From positions 4,450,001-4,514,000 of the forward strand of contig JARZZO010000011.1 in assembly GCA_030544215.1 (NCBI GenBank): a stretch of 64,000 nt of DNA, in the 5' to 3' direction. Below, in pieces: positions 48,856 to 60,869 of this stretch. The stretch comes from Zantedeschia hybrid cultivar (taxonomy: Eukaryota; Streptophyta; Magnoliopsida; Alismatales; Araceae). Within the stretch, counting starts at the first letter, position 1. Every line of letters starts with the position of its first letter. The notes under the pieces were generated by a model. That model did not search any database, was not told where the DNA came from, and was given only the letters and a program-made list of their open reading frames with translations. The translations under genes were made by a program, and so were the position numbers.

Positions 48856-49443
48856 CCCGGCAGCAAGTATTAGTGTTTAAATTATCATAAATATCCTCTT
48901 ATTCTGATACAGACGAAGATTGGAACCCGTCCTTGTGCAGTGAAACACTGAGTAGATTTTTCTAATGGATTCATTTTAGCAAAAAATACTCGGGCATTAA
49001 TGCCTCCTTGAGCATTGCGGTGCAACCACCATTCAATCCGTGGATCAATTCTTAAAATCTGCTGCATCCTCTCTGGAGTGGTGCAGTGATCACGCGCTGT
49101 CAGATCCATCACTCGGATGGCATTGAGGGAAATTGCAACAAGTATTTCTCTTTTTCGCAAAGTTTGTATATGTGCCTTTCAACATCAACCGATGCCCTGA
49201 CGTTAATAATCCAAGAGCACTATAGTCTGGACATGGGCTGCAGCATGTGCTTGGGCTGGAGTCGCTGGTCCCGGAAAATTGTGGAGAGATGCCATCAAGT
49301 GTTGTTTGACCCGTGCCAATTGGGCTCCACGGGCCCATTTTCTGTAGTCCAGTCGATGTTGACCGCATTTTCGAACCGGCATTGATACGGGTCTAAGTCT
49401 GATGATCATGGAAGCCTGTGGAGTGTGGGCCCACCCACACGGT
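48856..49443. other. Non-coding DNA
   Basis: Overlapping frames of 90-100 codons occur on both strands at 48885-49409 without domain features. Confidence 0.45.
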
Positions 49444-49521
49444 GGGATTGACCATCTACATATCTACACTTCACACTTGGAAATTGGGATTGACCAGCTA
49501 CATATCTACACTTCACACTTA
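49444..49521. repeat. 42-bp tandem duplication
   Basis: GGGATTGACCATCTACATAT and GGGATTGACCAGCTACATAT start the two units, each followed by CTACACTTCACACTT. Confidence 0.9.
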
Positions 49522-50837
49522 GCAATGAAGGTTGGGAGATGAAGACTTTGTGGTCCCTTCTACTTCCCACAGGCAAATTCCCCTCAGGTATCCCCAAGGA
49601 AAGGAATAGCCCATAGAGTGAGAAGTGAAAGAGATTTTACTTTGGAATCTATTATGATAGAATTATGGCCTATGTTTGTTTATTTAATGTGGTTATGGCT
49701 TTCTAGAGGTCATATGGTGATGCTGCCTCTCAGTGCTGACTTTCGTCAAGGAGTCACTCATGGATGTTCTTGTCAGAATTGTGGTTAGGGACCTTGGGTG
49801 TCACTAAGTCTCCTCCTTCATGAATTGCTCCTTTCCTTCCATTGTTAAATGTTCTTATAATTTTCAGCAATTAGTCGTGGGTGTCACTGCATCTCTCCAT
49901 TTAACTATCGACCATTTTGTTTGAAAATCTTGTCCATATTCAATAACAAATCAGCCGACCTTTTGATTAATTCAATTCATTAAACTGATGTAGATGATCT
50001 TATTTGTCTTCAAATTTCATGAATTGATTTGCAAACTACAAATTAATATTTCAAGATTATAGAAACTCTTTAAAAGAGTATTAAAACAATCAGAAAAAAA
50101 ATATAAATAATCAATAACTATGATTAGATTAGCTATATATCTACCTTTTAACCACAGTGTAAACTTCATCTAGATTACCTCTCTTCTTATAAGCTCTTGT
50201 CGGGAATCTCCTGCCTTTTACACAGCCAACTCTCCAAGAAGAAGTTGAATTCAAAACAACAAAGAGGAGAGACCGAGAGCCTTTTAGATTTAGAGGTTTA
50301 AAAAAAAAAAAATCAATCTTCCTTTATAAGACGAGGGGAAAGTACATAAATTATATAAATTATTTAAGTGCCTAACATGTAAGGTTATTCATAATTCATT
50401 TCAAACTATTAAAGTTAAAACAAACCGACTGATTTGGTTCAGTTCTGTTCAGCATTGCATTAAGTTGGTTCGTGAAACCAAATCAAACCGAAGAATCAAA
50501 TAAACTAAATTTATTATATATTTTTATAATATTACATCAATGTCTACAAGTATTTTAATACCTTAGTATCGTATACATATTTATTATAAAATTATTTTTT
50601 ATTTTGATTTGATTTTAAATACATATATATACATTAATATAACATCAATGTAGATTTTTTTAAAACCGAACCAAACTCAAATTTTCCAATTTGGTCCAAT
50701 ACAGATTGGTTCTACTTATGAATTCAATTCAATTTGGAGAAATTTTCTCCAAAACTGAACTGAACCATGAACAGCCCAACTGGCATGTGACACAACAAAC
50801 TACCGTATATAAGCATAAACAAAGAAAAGATATTTAA
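49522..50837. other. Non-coding DNA
   Basis: No supported gene. AT-rich; 50400-50770 has repeated CCAAAT/AACCGAA-like words. Confidence 0.5.
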
Positions 50838-51073
50838 GGTCCATTTGGAACCACATAAATATCTTTTCCGAAAAAACTTGACAAGATGGCCTGTTTGGTT
50901 ACAGTGGAAACATCAATCAATAGAAAACCTTATACATTGACGGCCCCAAATTCCAGATTTTGGTTTTGCTGGATAGAGGATGGATTCCGTTTTATTATAT
51001 TTTCCTTAGAAAATGTTCTCCGTGGAATACATTTTTTTTCTTTGCAAAATTCTTACTGCAATCCAAATGGACC
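50838..51073. mobile_element. Candidate MITE with GGTCCATTTGGA ends (236 bp)
   Basis: GGTCCATTTGGA at 50838 is repeated in inverse at 51062-51073. No target duplication is clear. The word is shared by several plant MITE families, so the call rests on the paired ends alone. Confidence 0.5.
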
Positions 51074-52474
51074 CTACGTTGGGTTGAGCTGTTTTTCCAT
51101 TGATTTCGTACTGTTTTTCTGGCTTGAAACTTGTTTTAAATGGACGCACAGTAGGACAACCTGGCCCATCGAGGCTACTAGCACAGCGCCAAATACTCTT
51201 GTTGACTGCCAGGAGTAATACCTGCTGCACTACGTTGCAGTGCAGCAGTCGCAGTGCCAACGGTCCCGTGCAATCCGAGCTACCGGACCGCAAAGATACA
51301 TGATCTTTACTTGTGTGAGACTTCTTTGATAAGACCGTACATATGATCAGTTGGCCCCGGAGTTCTAATAAAAAACTTACACCTTGACACAGCCGTCTGA
51401 TCGAACCAATCAGATGACGCTGCAAGAATCGGTGCATTAAGTATCGGGCTATCCCCCAATCTCGTATCGACACCCACTGATAACGGTATGTATTGACCGA
51501 TACTGCCAACCATGCAACTGTAAGATGTCTTCCTCTTTTAGGAGAGCACCCACACCTCCAGCAGGGCCATCTCAAGTAGTATTTCTGTTAATTTTGGTCG
51601 GACTCGAGCATAAATAGGCAAAAATAACCATCGCTTACAATGAAAGAAAATATGTACATTTTGGCATGCAAGGCAGGTAGACATGCAATTGCATTAGTTA
51701 CACACTGCCCTATGGGAAATTTTTCCATTTTTGGAATCAAGATTGTTAAAATAAAAACTACCGGCCAGATTGAGCAGCAGAGTATGACTCAATCGGCAAA
51801 ATCACCTGGATCAATAAAAGGATTGAAATTTCGGCATCCATTATACAGCCTAAGATGAGCAACTGTAGTAGAGCACAGTTTCAGGCCAACAGAACAGAGC
51901 AGCTTAGAACAGAGCAATTCGTTCTCCTTTTCATCTTATTGTTCTTTATTTTCTCAAGTCAATTAATTATAAACCAATAGCTGGAAGATATAGAAGACAC
52001 TCACGCCAATAAAATGAAACGCAAAATTGAAGCCACCCTGAGATGAATCAAAAGAATAACTAAAAAACTGGCTCTATTCCGTACATTTACACTCATTTGA
52101 GCACCTTTGAAACAGAGCACTCCTTTTGGCCGCTCAGAGAAATCGCCCGGGAAATTTACATCTACACATAGCAAAATGAAATATTATGAACCATTTGCTT
52201 GCATGAGAAGAAATTAGAAATGACAAAAGTCATGCACACCCTGCTGCACTTACCTCTCAGTTTTCAACTTAGTAAATATATACAAGATTCGGTATGGCTG
52301 CATTCATAAGTAGAGTAAGTAGAAGCTCTATTTTCTCACGAGTGGTTGAAAAGAACAATTGAACAAACAAACTATCTACCTGTTCTGAACCAAGATAGCA
52401 CCAACTCTCAAAAATAAAGGATACTGAAGCCTTATAAAACGTGGCCACAGATTCACCTCTTCTGAGAACACCTG
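51074..52474. other. Non-coding DNA, probably including a 3' untranslated region
   Basis: The frame at 51006-51575 on the minus strand (189 codons) has no recognisable domain and overlaps the MITE end, so it is not called. 52300-52474 may be the 3' untranslated region of the minus-strand gene that ends at 52475. Confidence 0.4.
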
Positions 52475-53492
52475 TTATCTGAAAATGAAACTCCCATTCT
52501 GCTGCTGTCTCAAATTCTCAATGAGAGATTGGTAAAATGATTTTAAAGCCTTCATATCATTGCCCTGCATACCAATAAGGCAGTTACAGTGGTTAGCAAA
52601 GAGATACACTTCATAAGCCCAGGGCTGCACTTAAATGAAGGCTCTGCAATTATTGGCATTGGAAAGAAACGTCCAGATCCCAGAATGTCAGAAGGGTTCA
52701 AGAGCCTCCGGACAACAAAGGGTACAAAAACTTTTCTAACCAGAATTTAACTTCAATAAGATATCTTCTCCAAGCACATATTGCCATGTCCCTAGGGTTT
52801 CCTCTGTGGAGAAATACTGTATCTTGAGGTTTTAAGAGAATCCTTGTAGCTGAACCCCATGATACAATTAAAAAAATGAACTTGGAATACAGTTCATGTA
52901 CAGCATGTAAATCAATGGATACCAAAGTACCTCCTTTGACAAAGTCGTGTCATAAATCATGTGAAGAACATGGAAGAAAAATGCAACTTAGAATAGTTCT
53001 CTTTTAGCTATGTGAAGGGCATTCACTTAATTGTCCTCCAGTCTAGAATATGACATCAGGTTCTCTGGGTTTTTTTTAAATCGACGTTACCACTATATGT
53101 ATTAAGTAAAAAAGGGATATACAAGTATAAGACGTCTAAGCTAACAAAAAAAGCCCATACAAAACACACCAAGGAAGTGTGGCCATTACCCCAGAACAAA
53201 GGTTCTCTGGTGAACACTTTGGAGAGCTATACTCGTCAAGTCAAACCCAGATTGCTAAAACAAAACAGCAACAAAGGTTCTATCTTATGTGTTTTCCTTA
53301 AAAAAATTGTTGTGGCTGTTAGTTAAAATTGGGACTGTTTGCCGAATGGATGCTCACCTGTAACTTCTGTCTGTAGATTTCTACTACATCTTGAGAGCAG
53401 TGTGTAGCTGCAACAAAGTGGTGGAGAAAGATATCACCAAACTTCTCATACATCACTTTTTGTGCCACCAGGATTTCTCCAAAGAGCAAAAC
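52475..53492 (-). CDS. Last two exons of an unidentified conserved-looking gene (5' part not found)
   Basis: Minus-strand exons at 53358-53492 (45 codons) and 52475-52564 (29 codons plus TAA) fit together in phase 0 with GT-AG borders (acceptor TTGATAG before 53492, donor GTGAGC after 53358, acceptor TATGCAG before 52564). The joined segment reads VLLFGEILVAQKVMYEKFGD through HHFVAATHCSQDVVEIYRQK to LRQQQNGSFIFR. It is amphipathic and helical in look, free of stops, and looks like real protein rather than chance. I do not recognise the family; a helical-repeat or trafficking protein would fit in style, but that is a guess. Upstream exons are not in 53493-54714. They may lie beyond the retrotransposon at 54878, with 54715-54877 as a possible link. 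Confidence 0.6.
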
Positions 53493-54714
53493 CTATCAAG
53501 ATGAACATTTAACATAAAGCTGGTAAAGAAGTCACTGACAAAGCAGAAAAGAAATTTTTCCTTAAAAGCAGCAAGGACAGTATACCAGTATAAAAAGGAG
53601 AAAATGAAATTGAAGCTCCATCTAAAGAATTGACTCAACATCACCTAAATAGGACAGAATTTTGACTTAGATTTAAAAAGAGGTTGAATAAACGGGGGTG
53701 CTCCATCACTTTGATGTTTTAAGTTTAAAAAACAGCTGTCAGCAGTACACTCTGGTGTTAGAGAAATGCACTACTGGATCCCAGATGAAAGGAGGAAAAA
53801 AAAGAACAATTTGGAAGTTGAAAGTTGGAAGCACTCAATACTAGAGATAGTTTACGTCCACAATCTGATACCAAAACCATGCCACCCTACATCTGTTTCG
53901 TGTTTACATGAAAGGTAAAAGTTAGGGGCACAACATCTTTTTGGCTTATGGCAAGGAATCGAATTCACCGTGCATATTCCACATGCACTTACATCACCTC
54001 TGACATCCCATTTAATATATAGGCAGGTTATATACTTAAGGGCAATTGCTGTCAGTTTGCTGTCTTAAGAGCAACTGCTCTAGTCAGTCTAATATCAGCA
54101 GTTTTGTTTCCAGGCAGGTTATTGTTGGAACCAACCCAAAGTCTGCAGAAGAAACAAAGTTGAAGCTGGCATGCTCACCATGACCAGGTGGGTGAGGAAA
54201 TTGAGAGAAGCATGCATAAAACGGACAACAAAATACTACAGCTCAGTTATCAGTGTAGCAGCTGATGCTCATCACCATTTGCAAACAAAACAAGGCATCT
54301 AACTACCCATTACTGTCATTCTCAATGCACCGCAATCCATATTATCAGTGTTGCAAACCCTTTTTCTAGGAAAGTGGACAGCATCATGTCTTTATTAAAT
54401 AAAAGAAGAAAGTGTGCAAGTGTGAAGAGAAAAAGAATATCCCCGACAAAAGCAGACACCAGCATTTACATACAAGTACAAAAAGTGGCCCACTCTATAC
54501 AAAAAAAAAAATCCCATAAAACACACCCAGCAAAAAAAATGACTCTGAGGGCCCTCACACCAATCTGTGGCAGGTTATGTACAAAGGACGCTAAAGAGAC
54601 ACTTGAGCTGTGTACAAATGCTCACTTCCCAACCTGGCCACAGGTAAAAGACTGCAGCTGCTTGAGTGCCCTACTTTTCCGTGAAAAATTCATATATTCC
54701 TTTCACCACATATA
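53493..54714 (-). other. Probable intron or intergenic DNA
   Basis: No exon-like frame is supported. If the exons on either side belong to one gene, this would be an intron. The long plus-strand frame at 54374-55051 crosses the exon-like segment and the LTR boundary and has no family features, so it is treated as chance. Confidence 0.4.
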
Positions 54715-54877
54715 TCACATGCAAGACCACCACACATTTTTATCTGTGCTGTCCTCAAATTCCATAGCCCATGCCAACCATGAATCAGATGAACGCATTA
54801 GTGAAAGGGCCATTGAATCTTCATCTTTGAAAGCACAGTCCTCCAAAGTAATTGGAAGTAGGTATACCACACCATCA
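54715..54877 (-). CDS. Possible exon cut off by the gag-only retrotransposon
   Basis: On the minus strand a stop-free frame reads HDGVVYLLPITLEDCAFKDE, SMALSLMRSSDSWLAWAMEF and FEDSTDKNVWWSCM before TGA at 54715-54717. The composition is protein-like and the frame is lost at the LTR boundary (54878), so the upstream part of the exon may be on the far side of the insertion. It could be a terminal exon, or it could splice internally to the exon at 53492. I do not recognise the family. Confidence 0.35.
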
Positions 54878-57228
54878 TGTTGGAACCTCTTTTTTTTAAA
54901 CAAAAGAAGGGGCAAAAGGGAGGGGGAGAAGCCCCCCCACCGGTTGGGGAACCCCCCACCGGTTCCAAGAGGGAAACCGGTGGGGGGGGAAGAGAGGCTC
55001 CCTCCCTCTCTTTCTCCTTTAAAAAATTCAGAATGGGGGGGAGTTAATTAAAAAGAGGGGAGTTAAATGGGAGATCTTAACCCCATTCACATGGGTTGAG
55101 AATCCCATGCAGAAACCTGCTTAAACCCCCATCCTAAAACCCCCTTTCACATGGAGCCAAATTTGGATTTAAGGGGTTTAAACCCTTTTCACATTGGCCC
55201 ATCCCCCAAATCTGCCACCAAGCTCATTAATGAGCCCCAAAAAACAGAAAAAAGAAAGAAAAAGTGGGGAAGGGAACCCCCCACCGGTTTCCCAAAACCG
55301 GTGGGGAGACCCCCCCACCGGTTCCCAACCGGTGGGGGGGTCCATCCGGTGGCACCCCCTCCACCGGTTGGAACCGGTGGGGGTGCCAACCGGTTCCCCC
55401 CCTCCCTCTCTTTCTCTCCTATGCATGCTCTCCCTCTCATCTCTCTTTCCACCCATTGGCCAAAAAATATAAAAAAAAAGGAGAGGGGAGGAGAGATGAT
55501 GGAACCGGTGGGTACCCCCCACCTCAAGCATTCCGGTGGGTACCCCACCGGTTAAGGCTTTGAAGCCTATAAATACCCCCCAAGGGGTAAGAGGAAGCCC
55601 CATGCCCATTTGGCCCAAAATTCCCTAGGGGAAACTCTGCCAATTTGAAGACCAAATCCGGTGCTCTTGCCCGGATTTGCTGCGATTTGGAGGCGATATT
55701 TTCTTGGAAGGCTCTCTTCCTAAGGTTTATTCCTAAGGGGAAGCTCTGCCAAATTTATGTTGTAAAATCACCGTCCTATAAGACGGGATTATGCCGAAAT
55801 AATGAATGAAATACCCATGTTGTTCTTTGAGCATATGTGTGTGCATGTGTGTTCATGGACTTAATATTTAAGTAACACTATGTTACTATATTTTCATATG
55901 CAAAATAATTAGTTTTATAACTAATTAAAATACATAAAACATATAATTAAACATTCTAAGATATCATTGGCCTCATCCCATACATAACTAATCTTAGACT
56001 CATAATTAAAATTTAATAATGAAACATTGACTCATAAAATAATATACTTAAGTTAAAAATGACTTAAATATTTCCATACTTAATTAATTAATAAAATCTG
56101 CGAAAATTATTTAAAATCAGTAAAATGAATATAAAAATCAGAAAAATTCTGTAAAAATCAGTAATACACAGTAAAAATCAGAAAACAAAATCTGGAAATT
56201 ACATAAATCTAAAATATTACTTAAATATCCTTCATATACCTAATTAATTAATAAAAATCAGTAAAATTAATAAAAAAAATCAGTAAAATTCAGTAAAAAC
56301 CAGTAAAAAACAGAGAACTAAATCTGAAAATACATAAAAATCTGAAATGACTAAAATGCCCCTAGAGCTTAATACAAATTACAAAAATACCCTCATACAT
56401 GTTAAAAATCTGTAAAAATCACAGAAAATTCTTAAAAATATCAAAATCTCTCATATGTCCAAAATACCCTCCAAACCTTAATAAGATGGGTAAAATTACC
56501 AAAATACCCTCAATATGATAAAAATAAATAAAAATCTCAGAAAAATATAAAAATAGACTTTAAGTCTAAAAATCCAATTTGGGCAAAATTACCAAAATAC
56601 CCTTACAATCCAAACACACTTGAAATAACCCTAAAATACCTCCTAAGATTTTGAAACCTTCCTAAATCACTAAAACTCATTTCATACACTTAAATAACCA
56701 TAATCTCCCTATACCCTCCAACTTGACATAATTACAAAAATACCCTTATGGGTCTAAAATACTTGGAATCAATCAAGAATACTTGGAGACAATCCAATAT
56801 ACTTGGAATTAATCCAGATAGCTTGGAATCAATCCAAAATCATATAAACACATCCTAAACTTGGGTGAGGCCAAGAGTTTAACCTAAAATATATCTTCAT
56901 ATGCATGCGCTGCCTATAGTAGTAGTTTTGCATGATTAAGGGCATCATACGGACGGTTAATCAAGGGTTGCCGAGCAGTCGCTCAGCGTAATTAACACTG
57001 ACCGAGGTCAGTGGAGAGAGGTCATATACTCGAATCTTCGCTTGATTCGAAGTCCCGGATTCCCTGAGGGCTAATCCCAAGCTCTCATAGTCCGATAAAA
57101 TATAAAACCGACCTATAAATCCTCTAGATAAACAAAAAAAAAAATTGGATTTCCGAATAATCCGACATAGGAGAGATATGTCTAGGTCAGGTCCCGACGA
57201 AGGTTTTAAAAAAATCTTCGCGCAAACA
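54878..57228 (+). repeat. 5' LTR of the gag-only gypsy-type element (about 2.35 kb)
   Basis: It starts TGTTGGAACC and ends CGCAAACA, four bases before a TGG-initial primer-site-like motif. The U3 part (54930-55560) carries twelve CCGGT-based palindromic sites, many paired into hairpins. A TATA box (CTATAAATA) lies at about 55567-55575. The R/U5 part (55800-56850) is AT-rich with repeated AAAATCAGTAAAA and CAAAATACCC words, then four copies of a unit of about 20 bp around ACTTGGAATCAATCC at 56757-56840. The matching 3' LTR would lie beyond the window, so the outer boundary is inferred. Confidence 0.65.
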
Positions 57229-57232
57229 GAGA

Positions 57233-57250
57233 TGGCACGCCCGGTGGGAC
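57233..57250 (+). promoter_or_regulatory. Primer-binding-site / leader motif of the gypsy-type element
   Basis: TGGCACGCCCGGTGGGAC directly follows the LTR end CAAACA. This motif, with a TGG start as needed to pair with a tRNA 3' CCA, is typical just inside the 5' LTR of Tat/Ogre-type plant gypsy elements. Confidence 0.75.
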
Positions 57251-57356
57251 CTCTCTTTCCCTTCATCTCTCCGTCCGGTGATGCCCTCACCACAATTCTA
57301 CTACTAACTTTGTCATGTCTTATGCAGGTGACTGACTTTCTGCTTAAAAGACGACG

Positions 57357-60300
57357 ATGGCGGCAAGGGTCACCTATGGCCCACTTGTGGTGGCGACCCA
57401 CGTACGGTGTGGATATCTGACCACACCAACATGCTTCGGGGACTTCCCCGCAGTAGTAGGATCTCCATACTTTCTGGGGGTCGTTCCGGCACCGGAGCCT
57501 GCTCCGGAAAAGAAGAAGAAGAGGTGCGCTTCTCGCGCCAGAACATGCAACAACGGCAGCCGATATGGGCGAGTGCTTGCCGTGAATACCATCAGCATCT
57601 CTCCAGCCTCCTCGTCCAACGGGGGGCAAAAGCGGAAGATTCTAACCGCAAGTCCGTCTAGGACGGGAAAAACTATATTGGTGGGGAACCTGCATATTCG
57701 TCTGGATGGCGGGCAACCCATCATTCCTAAGATCCATCATATCCCGACAGTTCCTGTCCAGAATCGGTTCGGGATTCTATTGAAGGTTTGCCAAGATGGG
57801 GCAACGTTCGAAAAGAAGAAAAGGACTCCAAAGGGCACTGCTTGTCGGGAGCCAATAATTATACCAGAGCCTGTCATGTCTCGAGCAGGGGGCAACTCTA
57901 CGCCTCGGAATGGGGGCAAATTTATGCCTCGGAATGGGGGCAATCCATCGGAGGATAGGAGCCTCCGCATAAAAGAAAGGTGGGTAACCAAAAAGGAAGC
58001 CCGCAAAATTCGTCAGGCTAGGGATACCCTAGCAGAACAACAGCCCCAACAGCTCGTAGAGCCTGCGGGGCAGATAACCAGCTCAACTACCTGGCCTTGT
58101 TCGTTACATGGTCAAAAGATAAAAAGTGCCTATAAGGCGCAGGAACAAGTCTGGCAACAGACATCTGTCCTCGAGCGGTTGGGCGCATTGGTCCGATCGA
58201 CTCACAAAAAGAAGAAAACTGCCAGAAGGACGGAGGATAGTGTACGGGTCTACACATGCTACACCTCCAATATTACCAACCGGCAGCCTTCCCAGCCGGA
58301 AGACCCAAATGATATCATCAATCTGATGCAACGGGTCAGGCCCGTAACCCGTCAAATGGAGCAGGCTATGCGCTTGCTGAATCGAGGAAGCCAGGGGGCA
58401 GAGCCACCCCAAATTGGCAGTAGCAATGCTGCTGGAGGAGCTGATGAAGACGGAGCAAATGCTTCAGATATTGAAGCCGCTCCAGAACAACCTCAAGATC
58501 AAATACAACCTCAGACTATAGAGGAGATGAGACAAGAAAATCAACAACTCAAGGCTTTACTCTATGGCCTAATACAAAAGATGGAGGAGCAGCAAAGGGT
58601 AGCTCAAGTCCCCCTAGTAAATGTACCACCTCCAAGGGCAGTGCCTATGCCAGCGGTGATAAGACCGCAAGCTGCAGATGTCAACTTCGACCCTGATGAG
58701 ATACAAGAAGATCGGGTTGTGGAGCCCAATCATAATGCTCAGCAATCCCATGCTTCTGCAGATGATGCTACGGCCTTGCAGAAGCATCTTATTGAGCAAA
58801 TTGTTGAAGCCAAAATAGCAGAACAAGACGACGGAATAGGCACATTCGACTTATACAAAGTGCCATTTCCAGTACGTCATATGTTCAAGAAGCTCCCGCC
58901 GGATCACAATAAGTGTCCCAAATTCATCATGTATGACGGGGAAGGTTCGGCCCATGAGCATATTGCCCACTATATTAGCGACTTGGGAGAGTTGGCTACT
59001 GATGAGGCCTATCTCCTGAGGTTCTTCTCTACCTCTCTCACGGGCATTGCATTCCAATGGTATGCAAAGTTGAAGCCTAACTCTATCAACAATTGGGAGG
59101 AAATGCAGAAAAAGTTCCTCGACCGTTTCAAGGTGTCGGAACGAAAGGTCACCATCACTGAATTGGTGACACTAAAGCAAGGCAGGAATGAATCCGCCAC
59201 CGACTACATCAAAAAATGGCAGAACCTCTGCATGAAATGCGACAATCCGCCGACCCACGAGGATGCGGTACGATTGTGCAAGAGGGGCTTAAAGCCTGAA
59301 ATAAGTGAAAAGTTGATTGGCGCAGATGTCAAGAACTTCGATCAACTAAATAATATTGTAACGGAGGTCGAGATATTCTATGTAGACCATCCAACCATTG
59401 CCTCCATTGGGGGGAAAGTCCCAAAGAAGCAAAATACGGATACAGAAGAGGCCAATGCTATAGACTTCGCCTCAGCTGTAGAAAATACAGGGGGCAAGAG
59501 CAATGCAAATGCCTCAACATCCAATAGAAGGGGATCATATGCCACCCTTAATGAGAGAAGGAAAATGGCTTACTCTTTCATAAGGGATGATACAAGAGAG
59601 TTGTTTAATGTCTGCATGCGGGCCAATCTCTTGATGCTACCCGAACCAAAAAGGCCAGCAGAAGTTGGTAAAATAGATGAACCCAACTATTGCATGTACC
59701 ATCGTATGTTGGGACATGTAATAGAAGATTGTTATATCTGCAAAGGGGAAATTGAAATACTTATCCGAGAAGGGGCCGTGGAGATGGGGAAATACCTGGT
59801 AGACCCGCCTCAACCACATCGAATGTCCAGACAAACATTTACAGCAAATGTCGTCCATATGGATGAAAACTCCTCAGAAGAAGAGCCTACAAATAAGAAT
59901 ATAGATGCCCCTCCAAAGCAGGAAGCGGTATCATCATATCCCCCAGCGACCCCCACTCCGGAAGGGTCTATTGTGGCGGCACTGGAGGAGATTCAGATGA
60001 ATATGTCACAGCTCTCCCATCAACAAGTTTCGCCAGAGCATGAGGCAATACCATCATACACTCCAACGACCCCCACTCCAAAAAGGTCTATCATGGCAAC
60101 ACTAAAGAAGATTCAGATGAGTCTGATACAACTCTCCTACCAGCAAATGTCACTGGAGCATAAGATACCTCCGTAATATACTCCAACAATTTCCACTCTC
60201 GAGGGGTCCATTATGGCAGCACTGGAGGGGATTCAAGTGAGTCTGGGACAAATCTCTCATCAGCAGTATGAACTCACTCAAGTAATGGAAGGTCTTGCAA

Positions 60301-60869
60301 GACAATGGACAGAAGTCATGTCAATTGACAGAATCAATAGGCCCTTCTCCTTTGAGGAGCCAGGACCAAAATGCAGCCGTCCACTAAAGAATAAGGGCAA
60401 ACTTATCATAGACTTAAATGAACCACCAGAAGCCCAGTACCGAGAGGGAATGGTGCTCAAATGCAAAGGTTGTGAAAGTCACGACAATACTCTCGAGGCC
60501 ACCTTTGCAGCTAGGCAAAGTTCCCGGGGAAAGCAAGTTGCTGGTGCAGAAACAGGGATAAGTTTTAAAGATGCTGAATCCCTGGCAAAAAGGCTCAAGA
60601 GACCATACTCCTTTCCAAAGGAAAAGACCAAAGAACTCTTCGAGTTATGTATGAGCAGAAAAGCAATTATTCTGCCCAAGCCAAAAAGGGAAGAAGAAAT
60701 ACATCGGGTAGATGCACCCAATTACTGCCCATACCACCGTTTCATCACCCATCCAATTGAACGTTACTTTATGTTCAAAGATGAAGTAGAAAAACTGATT
60801 CAAGAAGGAAAGATAAATATGGGGAAATACCTGGTGAATCCCCCGCAGCCACATACGATTACACATTGA
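57357..60869 (+). CDS. Giant Gag-like ORF of a gag-only retrotransposon, with one internal stop
   Basis: The frame runs 1171 codons and is broken only by a TAA at 60174-60176. The retrotransposon Gag core lies at about residues 510-625 (KCPKFIMYDGEGSAHEHIAH, GIAFQWYAKL, KFLDRFKVSE, TLKQGRNESATDYIKKWQ). Residues 1-330 are basic and unlike known Gag. A CHHC knuckle (NYCMYHRMLGHVIEDC, C-x2-H-x4-H-x4-C, about residue 779) matches Tat/Ogre-type Gags. About 40-residue tandem repeats (59937-60270) follow, the third beginning at the stop. Then comes a second copy of the knuckle module (about residues 1085-1171), whose last Cys is Tyr. No protease, integrase or RT follows. Gag-only elements (TR-GAG type) are known in plants and depend on enzymes from other elements. 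Gag would coat the RNA in the cytoplasm. Confidence 0.85.

Noticed and set aside
51006..51575. Minus-strand 189-codon frame
   Set aside because: It runs through a MITE end, and has no recognisable domain or splice context.
53865..53885. TGGTATCAGAT-like primer-binding site on the minus strand
   Set aside because: No LTR end borders it and no second LTR is visible; a chance match is likely.
54374..55051. Plus-strand open frame of 225 codons
   Set aside because: It crosses an exon-like segment on the other strand and the LTR boundary, and shows no domain or codon bias.
56961..57629. Minus-strand 222-codon frame
   Set aside because: It spans the LTR, leader motif and gag start of a plus-strand element, so a real minus-strand gene is unlikely.
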